Positions 1 through 12,765 of a DNA stretch of 64,000 bases are shown here, in pieces. The notes under the pieces are model-generated. The model was not told the DNA's origin, searched no databases, and worked only from the letters and a program-made list of their open reading frames with translations. Source of the DNA: Agriotes lineatus (lineage: Eukaryota > Arthropoda > Insecta > Coleoptera > Elateridae); assembly GCA_940337035.1 (NCBI GenBank), contig OW679197.1, forward strand, positions 58,797,903 through 58,861,902, read 5' to 3'. Both the position numbers and the translations under genes were made by a program. Position 1 is the stretch's first letter. Every line of letters begins with the position of its first letter.

Positions 1-2348
1 AATTTTGTTAAAACTACGATCTCTTTAAAACTACAAGCTCGTTAAAACTACAATCTCGTGAAAACCAATTTCAACGATTACTTTTTTTTAAAGCAACTTT
101 GAGCTTCTTGAAAGGACAGTATGTTTAAACAATTATTGCTCTGTTTAAAATGACTGAAATTTCGTTAAAACTTCAAGTTCACTAAAACCACTAAACTTTA
201 GACCATCATAAATGTCGTTAAAACGACTATCAATCTCGTTAAAATGGCTTTAATCTTCGCTAAAACAACGGTGACCTCCTTGAAATGGCTAAAGTCTTTT
301 AAAGCCATTATTAATCCCGTTAACACTACAATCTGGTTGAAACAAGTTTAAGCTCATTAAAACGACTAAACGTTTTGCTTAAAATCACTATTAATTTCGT
401 AAAGCTACAATCTCGTCAAAACAAGTTCAACTTAATTGAAACGACTAAACTTTGTTTAAACAATCTAGTTAAAATTACTATAAATCTCATTAAAGGACTA
501 TAAATCTCGTTGAAATGATACAATTTTTGTTAAAACAACTTTGAGCACCTTGGAACAATTAAAATCTGCTTAAATTATCATTAACGTTACTAATATAGTT
601 ATCAATTTCAAAGGCTCACTAAAACGACTAAACTTTATTTAGACGATTATTAATTTAGTTAACACATTGCTATAAATATCGTTAAAACAACTATTAATCT
701 CGTTAAACTGACTACAATAATCGCTACAACTGCGAGCTCCTTGAAATAGCTAAAGTCTATTTAAACCATTATTAATCTCGTCAACACACCAATTTCATTT
801 AAACTCATAAAACGTCCAAACGCTTTGCTTATAATAATTATTAATTTGGTAAAGCTACAATCTCGTCAAAACAAGTTCAACTTAATTGAAGCGACTAACC
901 ATTGTTTAAACGATCTAGTTAAAATCAATATAAATCTCGTTAAAATGACTATAAACCTCGCTAACGCAACTGTAATTTTCGCTAAAACAATTGTACAGTG
1001 TAGACTCCTTGAAATAAATAAAGTCGGTTTGAGCCATTATCTCGTTAATACTACAATCTCTTTGAAACAAGTTTAAGCTTATTGAAGGGACTGCACGTAT
1101 CGCTTAAAATACATATAAATTTCGTAAATCTACACTCTCATTAAACAAGTTCAAACTTCATTGAAACGACTAAAAATTGTTTAAACAGTCTAGTTAAAAA
1201 CTCTTTGAAGTCTGTTCATATATTATTAATCTCTTTGAAACTACAACCTCGGTGAAACAAGTTTAAGCTCATTGAAACGACTATAAATCTCATTCAAATG
1301 ACTATACTCCCAACTATTTTAAAACAAATTTGAGAACCTTGAAACGACTAACGTATGTTTGAATCATCATTAATTTAATGACTATCAATTTCGTTAAAAC
1401 TACAATCGAGTTAAAAATTCAGCTTGTTGAAGCGACTTACCTTTATTTAAACAACAATTAATCTAGTTAAAACGACCATACATCTCGTTGAACGACTATA
1501 AGCCTCGTTAAAATGACTATAATTGTCGCTAAAACAATTGTAAACTCCTTGGAGTCTGTTGAAACCATTATTAATCTCTTTGAAACAGTAATCTGAAACA
1601 CGTTTAAGTTCATTGAAACGATATCTATTTAAAACGAATATAATTTTTGTTAAAACGACTTTAAAGCTGGATCAAAGGATTATAATTATTTTTAAAACTG
1701 CTTTGAGCACCTTGAAACGACTAAAATCTATTTAAATCATTAATAACCTCATCAAAATCGCTATCAATTTTCTTAAAACTATAATCTCGTTAAAAATTAA
1801 GCTGGTTTAAACGACTAAACTTTATTTAAATGATTATTAATATAGTTAAAAAGACCATAAATCTTGTTAAAACGACTATAATTTTCGCCAAAACAATTGT
1901 GTATTAATCCCTTTGAAACTACAATCTCGTTGATACAAGTTCAAGTTGATTGAAACGACTGAAATTTGTTTTAAAAAGTATTAATGTAGTTAAAATGAAT
2001 ATAATTGTCGTTAAAATGACTATAGAACTCGCTCAAACGATTATAATTATTTTATAAAACAATGTTGAGCACCTTGAAACGACTAAAATCTATTTAAATC
2101 ATCATTAATCTCATTAAAATCGCCATCAATTTCGTTAAAACTATAATCTCGTTAAAAATTAATGATTTAAACGACTAAACTTTATTTAAATAATTATTAA
2201 TCTAGTTAAAAAGACCATAAATCCCATTAAAATGACTATAATTTTCGCTAAAACAATTATATATTAATTCCTTTGAAACTACAATCTCGTTGAAATAAGT
2301 TGAAGTTGATTGACACGACTGAAATTTGTTTTAAAAATTATTAATGTA
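1..2348. repeat. Minisatellite family A, first block
   Basis: A degenerate tandem array built on a monomer of about 22 bp of the form CTCGTTAAAACGACTATAAA. Longer blocks recur at higher order: a stretch with GAGCACCTTGAAACGAC occurs near 1704 and again near 2066 (about 362 bp), and a stretch with CTCGTCAAAACAAG occurs near 412 and 862 (about 450 bp). The short reading frame at 825-1076 is repeat translation, not a gene. The array runs off the left edge of the window. Confidence 0.85.
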
Positions 2349-2781
2349 AAGTATTTTTTTTTCTATAATAACTGTCAAAGTGTTACAATGTTGGTAGATA
2401 TGTGATTAAAACGCTAGGAAATTTTTATACCTCGTATTGGTAGAATTTTTTCAAAATTATGGTTATGAGTCAAATTGTCAATTTTGAATGTCAAAGTTTC
2501 TTAATTTGAACTCTTGGCAACATTTCTTTTTTTAACATGGAATCATCATCATCATCAATAAAATCGGATAAACAAGAAAACCAAGAAATATTTTAAATGG
2601 AAAAATGAAGCAAGCGATATTAAATTATGACATATCTGTTAAAATTACAATAATTTTTTTTAGTGGAAAAAAAGAACTAAAAATCTATGTACCAACATTA
2701 TTAAAACTAGGGACCCTGCAGGAATGCAACTTATCCCCTAGAAAGTTGACCTTGAAAATTATTATAGAAAAAAATGTACTT
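2349..2781. mobile_element. Non-autonomous TIR element (433 bp) inserted in minisatellite A
   Basis: Unlike its surroundings, this block has inverted ends. The left end reads AAGTATTTTTTTTTCTATAA and the right end is its near reverse complement (TTATTATAGAAAAAAATGTACTT), with TA on both sides as a likely target duplication. The flanking repeat resumes after it, and subtracting 435 bp brings the distance between two higher-order repeat marks (2066 and 2861) from 795 to about 360 bp, the local period. No coding capacity is visible, only an ATC triplet run near 2547. Family is unassigned; a TA duplication suits Tc1/mariner-type mobilisation. Confidence 0.6.
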
Positions 2782-4255
2782 TAGTTGATAGGAATATAAT
2801 TGTCGTTAAAACGACTATAGAACTCGCTGAAACGATTACAATTATTTTTAAAATAATTTTGAGTACCTTGAAATGACTAAAATCTGTTTAAGTCATCATT
2901 AATCTCATTAAAGGGGCTACCAATTTCGTTAAAACTACAATCTCCTTAAAAATGAAGCTCGTTCAAACGACTAAATTTTATTTAAATAATTATTAAGCTA
3001 GTTAAGACGACCATAAATCTCGTTGATGCGGCCATAACTCTGGTTAAATCGAATATAAACCTCCTTACAACGACAATAAATTTCGCTACAGTAACTGTGC
3101 GCTCCTTGAAATTAATAAGGTCTGTTTAAGCCATTATTAATCTCTCTAAAACTACAATCTCGTTGAAACAAGTTTGAGCTCCTTGAAACGACTAAAGTCT
3201 GTTTAAATAATTATTAATTTGTTTAAAACGATTGTTAATCTCCTGTAGATTATTATAAATTTCCTGTAATCTAATAAAAATCTAGTTTAGTCTTGTTAAA
3301 ACAGAATCTCAACCTCATTCCAATATAATCTCGTTAAAAGTGTTCTAATAAAGGTCCAATGACTTTAAATACAACTTATATTTGGTTAATATAAACATTA
3401 ATGCAGTTTAAATAGAATATTGCGAAATTCAGAGTGTTGGAATGATTTAAAATTTTCAATAAATGGCTTTTAGTTTCATTAAAAGGCCTTTATATTTTAT
3501 AACAGAAACTTTCAATGTCATCCAAGCTTTTTTAGATTTCCTTTTTTAACATAAATCTTGCCTATGGGGCTTTGAATCTCCTTAAATTGCATCATACAAT
3601 GACTGAATTTCGTTAAAATTACACTGAATTTCGTCAAAAATTCTGTTTTAAAGGATTATTACTCTTGGTTTCAAATGCACCTCAACAAAACGGATATTAA
3701 TGTGAAGTATTGTTTAATTCGCTCTTACCTCATTAAAGCAATTTTCAACATTTGCTTGAAACGATTTTAGTGTCGTTCATATTATATTCAATAATTTCAA
3801 ATAGTTCTTTAATCTTGTTTGACTTTAAATGCAATTAAACTATCTACATTGGAATTAATGTTTAGAAACTTTTAATCATGTTAAAATTAATTCCCGTCAA
3901 AGCAATTTTTCATTCAGTTTTAATTTGCTAAGCGATTTTTAATTATGATTTAACGGTTAAAAGACGCGTTTGATATCATTTTTATAACTCATTTAAATTC
4001 ATTTCAAAAAGAACTTCGTTGAAATTACAGGTAACCTATGTAAGAAGAGTTTTAATCTTGTTTAAACGACCTTTTTATCTTGTCAAAGGTACTCCTTCGT
4101 TGGTAAAATACGCTAGTTTAAAGATTTCTACTGCCCTGAAATGATATTTGTTATGTTCAGACGACTCTAAAGTCTTGTTGCACGACTATTAATCTCGTTA
4201 AAATAACTTTTAATCTGGATACGCCAACTGCTAATCTCATTTAAACGATTTTTTT
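2782..4255. repeat. Minisatellite family A, second, decaying block
   Basis: Continuation of the same AT-rich minisatellite. It is recognisable to about 3330 as CTCGTTAAAAC-type units, then increasingly diverged up to about 4255, where only scattered TCTCGTTAAAA words remain. It holds no gene. Confidence 0.7.
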
Positions 4256-7200
4256 TTTCATTCAAATTAGAGCAATTTGTTGCAGCAGCCTACAGTAAAC
4301 GTTGTAACACAAAATATAAATTTATGAAATTTGATAATTAATATTTCACGTGTTTCTATAATTTAAATAATTCCAATTTAGGGATTTCTGTTATAAGCGG
4401 CGCTTCTCTTGCTTCGATTTCGTGACATAGAAATGTGTAAAAATCGGTGCCTTTCTCATTGGTTTATTTTTACATACATAATAGGACCACGTCACAATAT
4501 TCCACCAATTTCCATTATCCAACTTATTATGAAAAGAACAAAGTCCTTTGTAGACGGAATAAATCCTCCCAGAGGGAACGAGGATTAACTGCTGCAACAT
4601 TAACTCTAAAATGGGTTTCATGAAAGCTCCGACGTATCTTAGACGAAATTCTCGAGGTGCGAATTATCCAAAAGTGACAGTCCACTGTCAATTATGCCAA
4701 TTAAACTTGCTCAAGTTTTTCCGGCGACCGGGCTTAGCAAAATTCTGTGATTAACGTTCGAACCGACAACCTCATCTCGCCGAAAAGTCAGATAATCGCA
4801 TTTCTTATTCTCCCACTAATTCAATCCCGACGCTCTCCCGATGCCGTTTAATTTCAGGCCGTTGTGAGGAAGAATAGGAGATTTTACATTTAATTAGGCT
4901 GTTACGGCCTGTGTTGATTTCCGCGTTTCGAATTGCTGTTCCATTGTTTGGAAACGTTGTGCCTCAGGCGCAAAAGAATTCCATGCGACAAATTTGTATA
5001 AATTTTACTTTAAAAACCTATCTATGACAACCCCTCTCTTAATCATCTTCTTGAATTTCAGCAAAATCTTGGCGAGAAGGAATGAGCTCATAATTATACA
5101 AAAAGGGGACGCCACCACAATAAAAATTATGCTGAAGATGACAGTTTGGATATCGAAATACAACCCCAATTTGCGGAATTTATGGAGGGTAGAGGTTTGT
5201 GTGTAAAAGTGCGTGGATATGAATTTCAAGTGGGTGCGAAACGGTTTGTCCATGGATAATTTCTAGAAATTCCTTTTGCGGAAAACTTTAATTGATAGCC
5301 AGCCATTTTGCGGGTTAGAAGACCTTTGCTCCAGAACCGGTATTAAATATTTTGCTGAGGGCCCAAAAGATCCACTAAGTCAAGAACCGACGACCCTGAC
5401 GTTTTATTATTCACGACGTTTGCCAGTTTCAACATTTTCTTGTTTGGTGTTGTCAGACTTCTCCCAACGGTCACTTGGTGATAAATTAACCGCATTTGAA
5501 TTTGGAAAAAGCAGCAGCACGTAGCTGTAAAAAATTTTACAACTTCTAGCCGTGCGAGTTAATATTTCCAGATCTTTCAGATCTAAGGGGTGAGCGTTCG
5601 TACAAAAACCTCGTAGGGTGAAAACTTACGTTGCTTGCGAATCTTTTTATTGCATTAATAATCAACATTACATTTTTCTTTCTCTTTAAGGGTTGTTGAA
5701 TTTATATAACACTAAATCGACAGAAACTTACGTTTATAGCAGCTTTATGTCGGCTGCCGCAGCGGAGGATTTAATAATTTCATATTTGTAAAGGAATGCT
5801 TTCATCGTCTTAATTTCCTTTAAAGCTAAGAGATTAAGAAACGTAAGAACTACGATCTGCTCCAAATCTTCAAGCCTCCGCTTGACTTCAGGGGTTTGAG
5901 AACTCGCGAAATGAACAGCGCTTTAAATCTCCAAGCCTCTCGGAGCCAAGGATACTAATTGAGAAGGCAATAAAGTATTGCTTTCTCTTTCAATACATCC
6001 CCAGTTCGGAAATGCAATTACCAAATCCCATCTCGCGGTCTGAAGCTCCTTGTGGCTTCCCCGCCGCCTTCGATTTCTTTAAAGTCCGGATTTTTCCAGT
6101 AGTTGCAGCATCGAGCCTGTATGAGCTTTTTGATCGAACTAAGTTTTATCTCTGAATTACAACCCTAAATGATTCATGTGCTGGTTAATAAAATAAGGAA
6201 TTGCGTATACCAGATAGCCAAAAAATTCTATATTGACGAAAGTGTTTCGTTTTCGACAATAATATGAAACTGTATGATTTTAATAATTTTTATGCGATAA
6301 ATGCATTGCTCCTGTTTTTATATAATGTAGAATTCTAACTTTTGTGCCGGTAATTAAACGTAAAACATTTTTATTAATGTTTATATTGCATAATTCTAAC
6401 TGTTGTACAGGTAATTAAACGTAAAACATGTTTATTAATGTTTTTATGAAAGATCGCGGAATTAAACGAGCGTTATTAAGGGCTTGGACGTAACGAAGGC
6501 TTTAATAAAGGAAGTATAACATGAAAATAGAATATTTGCTCGTCAGCATTCATTTTATTAACGGAAATTAAAAGAAATAACATCCTCCTTTTCCTTTTAG
6601 AACAGATGAAACCAGTTGGTTAAAAGAGAAGCTGTTGATGACGCTTTAGCTTAAAAAATTTCGTATTTCGTATAGGTTAAATTACTTCCACATCCACAGT
6701 AAGCAATGGACGTTAACACATACATAATAATTAAGAGTGGTTATAGCTGGTGAAAAATGTTGGGCTGTTGTAGTTTTCGAGTATTTAAAATAATTATATA
6801 TACCGAAATATTCAGCAAAGAAAATGATATCCTCATCTAATTTTGAAGTATTATGCGTTATAGGATTTCTGTATTCCTGCTAGCAATTATGGAATATATT
6901 AAATTACTGTTAATACTCCTTGATACAAATTAAATTTATACTGTTACGGTTCGTTTTTGAGGCAATAGTAGCGCACTCTAACGTTTAGTAGAGATTCGTT
7001 TACAGTGTTTCGTCAATGGTGCCTGATTTTACGATTATAGCTCCATTTGCTCGTAAGTTCCTATTTCGAATAACTTCCGAGAATGCTGACTCCTATACCT
7101 CTAATAACTTACAATTTTGTGAACAGTTGCCCTTTTGGACCAAAATGTTCCCTGTTTCGTATATTTAATATGTATTTGTATACTAGACAGTTTCTCGTTA

Positions 7201-8335
7201 GGTGCCCATGGAGTATTTGTTCCAGACATATTTTCAAATAATTTGGATATGACCACGATTAATTCTAAGCTAAGACACGTGGAGGCCGTTAAACACCTAA
7301 AGGTACGTTTCTCAAGGAAATGTAGCGGTATAGAAGATAAAATACTCCATTTTAATTCAAATTTCACTATTTAGACGTTTTATTTTCATACTTATTTTTT
7401 TATTCGTATGAATACCACTGCTCGTATGCTATCGACATTTTTGTCCGTCATACCAGCTGGTCAAATCGAATTTGAATGAGCCATTCGATAATCGATTAAT
7501 CATCTTAGAACGTAATTTTTAATCGCATTTTACGGGATCCATCCGGAATGCTACATTTAAGTCGACTTCGAGAAATGCTGAACCTATCCGATCATCAACT
7601 TTGCTGCACGATTTTTGGCTAAAATAATCACCGAATATAATCTGGTATCGTATTTAGAAATTTAATAATGACTAGACTGTGTGTGTGTGTGTGTATGAAT
7701 GTAGAGTGATTCATAATTGATATTATGTTTCAGATAAAAACATTTTATTTGATTAATCATTTACTTACAAGATGTATTACTTGCAATTTTGAGTTTGTGT
7801 GATCCTTTGTAAAATTGGTTATTCAACAAAATTTACATAGCTGTTTGAGTAATATTTTATGCATTTTCAGCAGTATTCCATCTTTACTGTTCAGGAAAAA
7901 CTGCTGTGATTAAAATGATTTTTCACGGATTTGATTTAAGACACACAGTGCTAAGAGTTTTGAAGGATTATATTTCCCAAACCTGGCGCCCCATTAACAT
8001 ATAAAAATAATTTGGGATTCAGATTAATTTATTAAATTAGATAACCCACTTCTACGCTAAGGCGATTTTAAGCTAGCCATTTGGTTCTTGATAAACAAGG
8101 GTCATACTATTGATTGGGATTAATCAGCAGACATTTTTAGTGGGGGGGGGGGGAATTCATGTGTGGTGGGATGTCTTCCACCTTTTTTGTCTATTAAGCA
8201 GACGTTTAATTCCACTGTCCCCATATTAAAAAATCTTAGATGCGTCGAATAGGCTTTCCACTTATGTAATTATGACAATTGGCATTAAAGGTATATTCGT
8301 GGAGAGGGATAAACAAGCAAAAGAGCGTAAGATGT
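4256..8335. other. No gene recognised; presumed intronic or intergenic
   Basis: Short frames occur here (for example 5276-5524 plus, 4994-5253 both strands, 7101-7374 both strands) but none shows a recognisable domain, and overlapping opposite-strand frames suggest chance. Minor repeats: a two-copy tandem duplication at 6315-6440 sharing GTAATTAAACGTAAAACAT, a GT dinucleotide run near 7679-7694, and a G homopolymer near 8141-8152. If the ASPP exon at 8342-8615 is read correctly, the start of this stretch (descending) is its downstream intron. Confidence 0.5.
6315..6440. repeat. Two-copy tandem duplication, about 63 bp each
   Basis: Two adjacent copies share the core GTAATTAAACGTAAAACAT followed by TTATTAATG, with several substitutions between them. 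It is a small local duplication with no visible function. Confidence 0.7.
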
Positions 8336-8341
8336 ACTTAC

Positions 8342-8615
8342 TGAGAGATATATTATTTTGTTTATGGTGGTCCACTTGTCCTCTAAGAGCACGTAGTTTA
8401 CGCAGTTTCAGTTCTTGAGCGTCGACGCGGTCCCGCAGCCTCCGCAGGCGCTCCGTCTCGGCCTGCACCCTCTGCTGGCGAGCCTCCTGGTCCTTCAGAT
8501 ACCTCAGCCGCTGCTCCTTCGCAGCCAGCAGCTGGTGCTGCGAGTCAATCTGTGCTTGCTGCCTGCAGGCCATGTCGCGCAGCTCGCCCAATGTTAGCTG
8601 CACTCCTTCTGGTAA
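8342..8615 (-). CDS. ASPP: ASPP-family (apoptosis-stimulating of p53 protein) internal coiled-coil exon
   Basis: One internal exon of a host gene on the minus strand. The reading frame contains LTLGELRDMACRQQ, then QLLAAKEQRLRYLK and LRKLRALRGQVD. These match by eye the N-terminal alpha-helical region of vertebrate ASPP1/ASPP2, where the same order is seen (LTL.EL.(D/E)MA.RQQ, LL..KEQRL.FLK, K(I/V)RA(M/L)(R/K)G(Q/H)V). ASPP proteins are regulators of p53-family factors and PP1 and act at cell junctions with Ras-association domain partners. The exon is preceded by a pyrimidine-rich tract ending TGCAG and followed by a consensus donor GTAAGT at 8336-8341. It enters in phase 0 and leaves in phase 1, and is strongly charged and coiled-coil-like. 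It is much more GC-rich than its surroundings. The ankyrin repeats and SH3 domain of ASPP are not in the window and should lie beyond the left edge. Confidence 0.85.
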
Positions 8616-9831
8616 CTGCAAAAGAAAAGGGACATTTAGAAAGCGTTACTTAGAACACATCAAAATTTCAATGTTGAGATAACGGAATGGTATAGTTTAC
8701 CACTTCGAGAATCATCGAGAGAGTTCGGTAATCGTCATTAGAATTCGGGAATTGTCGTCCCCATATCGATCTCGCCCGAGAAGTGCACACATTGTGCTAT
8801 TAACATAATAAAAGTAGATTTGAAAAAAGAAGAGACATAATGTGGCATTGGGTATATGGATCACGTTCAGAGCAATCCCTCATACAAGGTAATTGTATTA
8901 CTGGGAGTGCAGTGTTTTCTCAGATGGGAACGGAACGGTAATCAATCTGTGAGCTTGGAGGAGCTATTATGCGCTTTTGTCGAGTGCACGGAGGCAGGAT
9001 GTAAAAGGCTGATCGACTATTCAGGCGCACCAAACGGAACACTGGAATAAAATATGCATCCCTCTTCACGTGATTTCCATTTTCTAAGCCTTTACCCGAT
9101 GCAGCTTATAAATACGCAAATGCCTGTCTCGCGCTGGGCAGGAGATTTGCTATTGTGACCCGCCTGATGCACAAACAGCGGCGCACGCGAGTCCAAGCTG
9201 CAGCGTTTTATTTACTATGAAAAACTCACTTCCGCCTCGAAAGCAGCTTTGAAGTTTATATTCAAAATAGGATCATCTTGCAGAAAGCATACTGAAGACA
9301 AACATGTGATTTATATAAATTTTGTCAAATAAATTCTAGGTCATGAAACGCTATCTTTGATTTCGTAGGAATATATAAAAAACCCAAGCCCTTAGCAAAA
9401 CGAAATAATCTCCGTTAACGGTGTATTAAATCAAAATTTCCAAAATTTTGCAAGTTTTGGCATCTAAAATCAAGACGCACAAGGACATCGACTTTACATT
9501 TCGTCCAAGTCGATTCTGATGGTTCAACTGTTTGCAGCATTACACCCTTACTTAATGTTTTACTGCGTGTGAAACACTTCACCTCAAGCAGCGCTACAGA
9601 GCAGACGTGTGCAGTGCAGTAAACACTACTTATATGATTTAAAAAAATATATATGTAACCACATTTTGAACCTTTTGCAAAAGCTGTTGCAGAACAAATA
9701 GCTCATAGCTTAACTTTAAGGTATTTTTTCGCATTTTGTATAATAATGTGCTATTTTACAAAACTCAAAATCGATTAATAAAGTGGCACTTTGGTGCATA
9801 GAAATGTCACTTTACTATATGGTAATGTCAC
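8616..9831. other. No gene recognised; probable ASPP intron
   Basis: This lies immediately upstream (on the minus strand) of the ASPP exon. The frame at 8856-9050 plus has no recognisable domain. I see no RNA gene or clear transposon end. Confidence 0.5.
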
Positions 9832-9940
9832 TGTCAAGTTCGAGGTTAGTAGGTTAGGTTTTGCGTCAGTCTGTGTCAAAACTGATGGAAAACCTAACCT
9901 GATAACCTCGAATTTGACATAAACTTACAGTGCCACCAAC
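9832..9940. repeat. Dispersed palindromic repeat, copy 1
   Basis: The left part (about 9832-9891) carries GAGGTTAGTAGGTTAGGTTTTGCGTCAGTCTG and the right part (about 9888-9940) carries the near reverse complement, AACCTAACCTGATAACCTCG, ending in ACAGTGCCACCAAC. A second copy with one arm only is at 45958-46032. It is a hairpin-forming, MITE-like or foldback-type dispersed repeat. No target duplication was identified. Confidence 0.65.
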
Positions 9941-9994
9941 ATATTAATATTTTGCTTACAAATATTACACGCAGCAAGAGCTATTCGCAGCAGA

Positions 9995-10510
9995 TAGTGA
10001 AAAACCAATCACTTTTTGTGAATTAATGTTTAATAAATGTCATGCTGATGAACATATTTTAGAAAATATTTGTTTGACTGACGACTGCACATTTACATTA
10101 AATGGAGAACCAAATCGTGAAAATTATCGGTATTGGAGCTAAACTAATCAACATGTGTATGTGCAAACACATACACAATACCGCCAAAGTCTTAATGTAT
10201 GGGTTGGAATATTGGGCGATAATTTAATTGCTCCGCTCTTTATCGATGGTACCCTGAATAGCAGATGGAATGGTCGTGATGGCCCTATTAACTGGGTTCT
10301 GAGGTCTCTAGATTTGTCACTCAATGATCTTCTCTTATGGGGCTTCCTAAAATTAAAAATTTACTCTTCAAGAAGGCACGCAAATTTAGAATCTCTAAAG
10401 GACTCTATTAGGGAGGCATGTTTTAACATAACCCCTCAAACATTACGAAATGTACATCGTAATTTTTATTACAGATTAAGCCACTGTCTACTAGTCAATT
10501 TAATTAATTA
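9995..10510 (+). pseudogene. Decayed mariner/Tc1-superfamily transposase fragment
   Basis: The frame reads FCELMFNKC, then LTDDCTFTLNG and RYWS, followed by an in-frame TAA at 10140-10142. It resumes with HTQYRQSLNVWVGILGDNLI, then GPINWVLRSLDLSLNDLLLWG and ends near FYYRLSHC. This is the familiar order of insect DDE transposases of the mariner/Tc type: first catalytic Asp in (S/T)DE.TFTLNG, a NVWAGI strand, then the third Asp in SPDLTPLDFFLWG. About 80-100 residues between the last two blocks are missing, taking out the second catalytic Asp region (usually QQDGA.PH). The copy is dead: nonsense codon plus internal deletion. No terminal inverted repeats were identified around it. Confidence 0.8.
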
Positions 10511-11680
10511 GTACCTGTTAATGTTATTGAATTTTTAGTGCCTATCTGTTGTTTCCCTTCGTTATTGTATTACAAAATACAAACTCTTAAGCTTTTTGTT
10601 GTATGTATTACTGAAAATCATCCAAATTTGTTTGTGCAAAAACTTTATTATAAAATAATAAATGGTTTACGTTTGTTTACCCACAAACACTAAACCTTAA
10701 CCTTAGTTTCTATTTTATTTTTGTGTTGCGTAATATCTAAATATTTATGCTTTTATACTGAATATTACTTATACAAGGTAATTACTATACCACATAATTT
10801 ATCTCTAAATACTATTTATTTGTAATAATATTGATAATTAAATGTGATAGTTGTACTGTGTCAGCAAATTTCTAAAAACAACAGTAATCTGATAGTAATG
10901 TAAATTTGATTAATTCAACTACCTGCTGTTTCATTTGTGACAATCACATTTTTAGATACAGATACGGCAATAGTTCATCCTTACATATTTTCCCAATGTT
11001 AATTTTGCCATGTCTGGTAGTAACTGAGACACACTGTATGAATGTTTGTCTATAGGTAATTATTAATACAAAATGCGAAAAAATAGTATACACACTTCGT
11101 AAGAAAAGCAGTTTTACTAAACTTATATAGCTTTTTAAGTTACTCGCTCGCTTTGCTCGCTCGTACTCAATCAAGCTATATTCGTTTAGTAAAGCTTTAC
11201 TTTTCTAAACTTGTTGTGTAATATACTATTATGGACAGATTTCTTCTATTTGGGTAATTTTACAGTCATACTTACAACAACTACGCTACCATGTCTTGGT
11301 TTTGATGTTTTTCATAGTTAATATTTACCAAAGCTATAAACAGGAGACTACAGAGACATTGACAGCACAACTTCTGACGTTCTAAAGGAAATATTGAATG
11401 ATTTCGGTATGATTTCGTGAATTGCGTTTACCATATTTATTTTTATAGCTCGAAAAATTTCGGAAAAGAGCTTTTGCGATATGTAAAGTTGCGCAAACAC
11501 GGCACAATTCAGCAAAAGTTGATATGTATATCAAAAAATGAAAAATATGAAGATTTTACATTGTATGTTAAGTTTGAACTGTTCGCACCAAAAGATCCTT
11601 TTATTGTAGATTCCTGCGTGCAAAGGCCTACAGGTCAAGTCAGGCTATGAAGCAGGCGTGTGCGATACAAAAGTGCCATT
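10511..11680. other. No gene recognised
   Basis: AT-rich sequence between the transposase relic and the foldback element. Short frames here (10944-11174 minus, 11417-11650 plus) show no domain. A small palindromic patch with GCTCGCTTTGCTCGC lies near 11142-11160. Confidence 0.5.
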
Positions 11681-12765
11681 TATACAGGGTGAGTTTTTTT
11701 TCATTATCACTATAGGGATCTCGGAAACCGTGAAAGATAGAAGGTTGGTTAAATGGAGAAAGAATTGCAGTTTTATGAGCTTATTCGAGATGTGCTTTTG
11801 TTTCTTTGAAAAAATCCAAGGACTACTAGATACAAGCAAAATATTAAAATTACTTAATTTCTTAAAGTCAGTCTAGCGCCGTTATTATTGAAAATAGAAA
11901 AAAATTATAAGAATAAAAGTTTTAGCTATTTTGACGGTGTTTATCTTACACTTATAAGTTTTCTTCTAGCTTTCATAGTTTTTGAGTTATAACATTAAGT
12001 TACATTTTTTTAAATAGCAATCATAGTTGGCTTAGACATTTCTAAAAAGAGCTCACTTTTCCGGTTAAAATGACATAAGGTTTGTTATACCTATTTTGAC
12101 AAATAATTCTTTTATAATAATTTTCGTAATAAGAAAATGACGAAAACAAAAACTATGAAAGCTAGAAGGAAATTAATAAGTGTAAGATAAACACCCTAAA
12201 AATAGCAAAAACTTTTATTCTTATTATTTCTTCTATTTTCATTAATAACGGCGCTAGACAGGCTTTAAAAGATTAAGTAATTTTATTATTTTGCTTATAT
12301 CTAGTAGGCCTTGGATTTTTTAAAAGAAACAAAAGCACACTTTGAATAAGCTCATAAAACTGCAATTCTTTCTCCATTTAGCAAACGAGATATGCTCTTT
12401 TTAGAAATGTCTAAGCCAACTATGATTGCTATTTAAAAAAATGCAACTTAATGTTATAAATCAAAAACTATGAAAGCTAGAAGAAAACTAATAAATGTAA
12501 GATAAACATCGTAAAAATAGCTAAAACTTTTATTCTTATTATTTTTTTCTATTTTCAATAATAACGGTGCTAGACCGACTTTAAGAAATTAAGTTATTTT
12601 AATCTTTTGCTTGTATCTAGTAGGCCTTGGATTTTTTCAAAGAAACAAAAGCACATCTCGAATAAGCTCATAAAACTGCAATTCTTTCTCCATTTAACCA
12701 ACCTTCTATCTTTCACGGTTTCTGAGATCCCTATAGTGATAATGAAAAAAAACTCACCCTGTATA
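11681..12765. mobile_element. Foldback/MITE-type element with long inverted arms
   Basis: Outer ends are TATACAGGGTGAG at 11681 and CTCACCCTGTATA ending at 12765, exact inverted repeats. The left arm (about 11681-12060) and the right arm (about 12400-12765) are near-identical in inverted orientation: both contain TCGGAAACCGTGAAAGATAG or its counterpart, a TCCAAGG(A/C)CTACTAGATA block and an AGCAATCATAGTTGGCTTAG block. The centre (about 12130-12400) holds a third, more diverged copy of the arm in the right-arm orientation, so the element looks compound. Short frames in both directions (11645-11876, 12607-12822) are arm translations, not genes. The CAGGGTG terminus with TA is common in insect MITEs. 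Confidence 0.7.

Noticed and set aside
8262..8341. C-terminal extension of the ASPP frame beyond the exon
   Set aside because: It follows a consensus GTAAGT donor and loses similarity to ASPP at that point.
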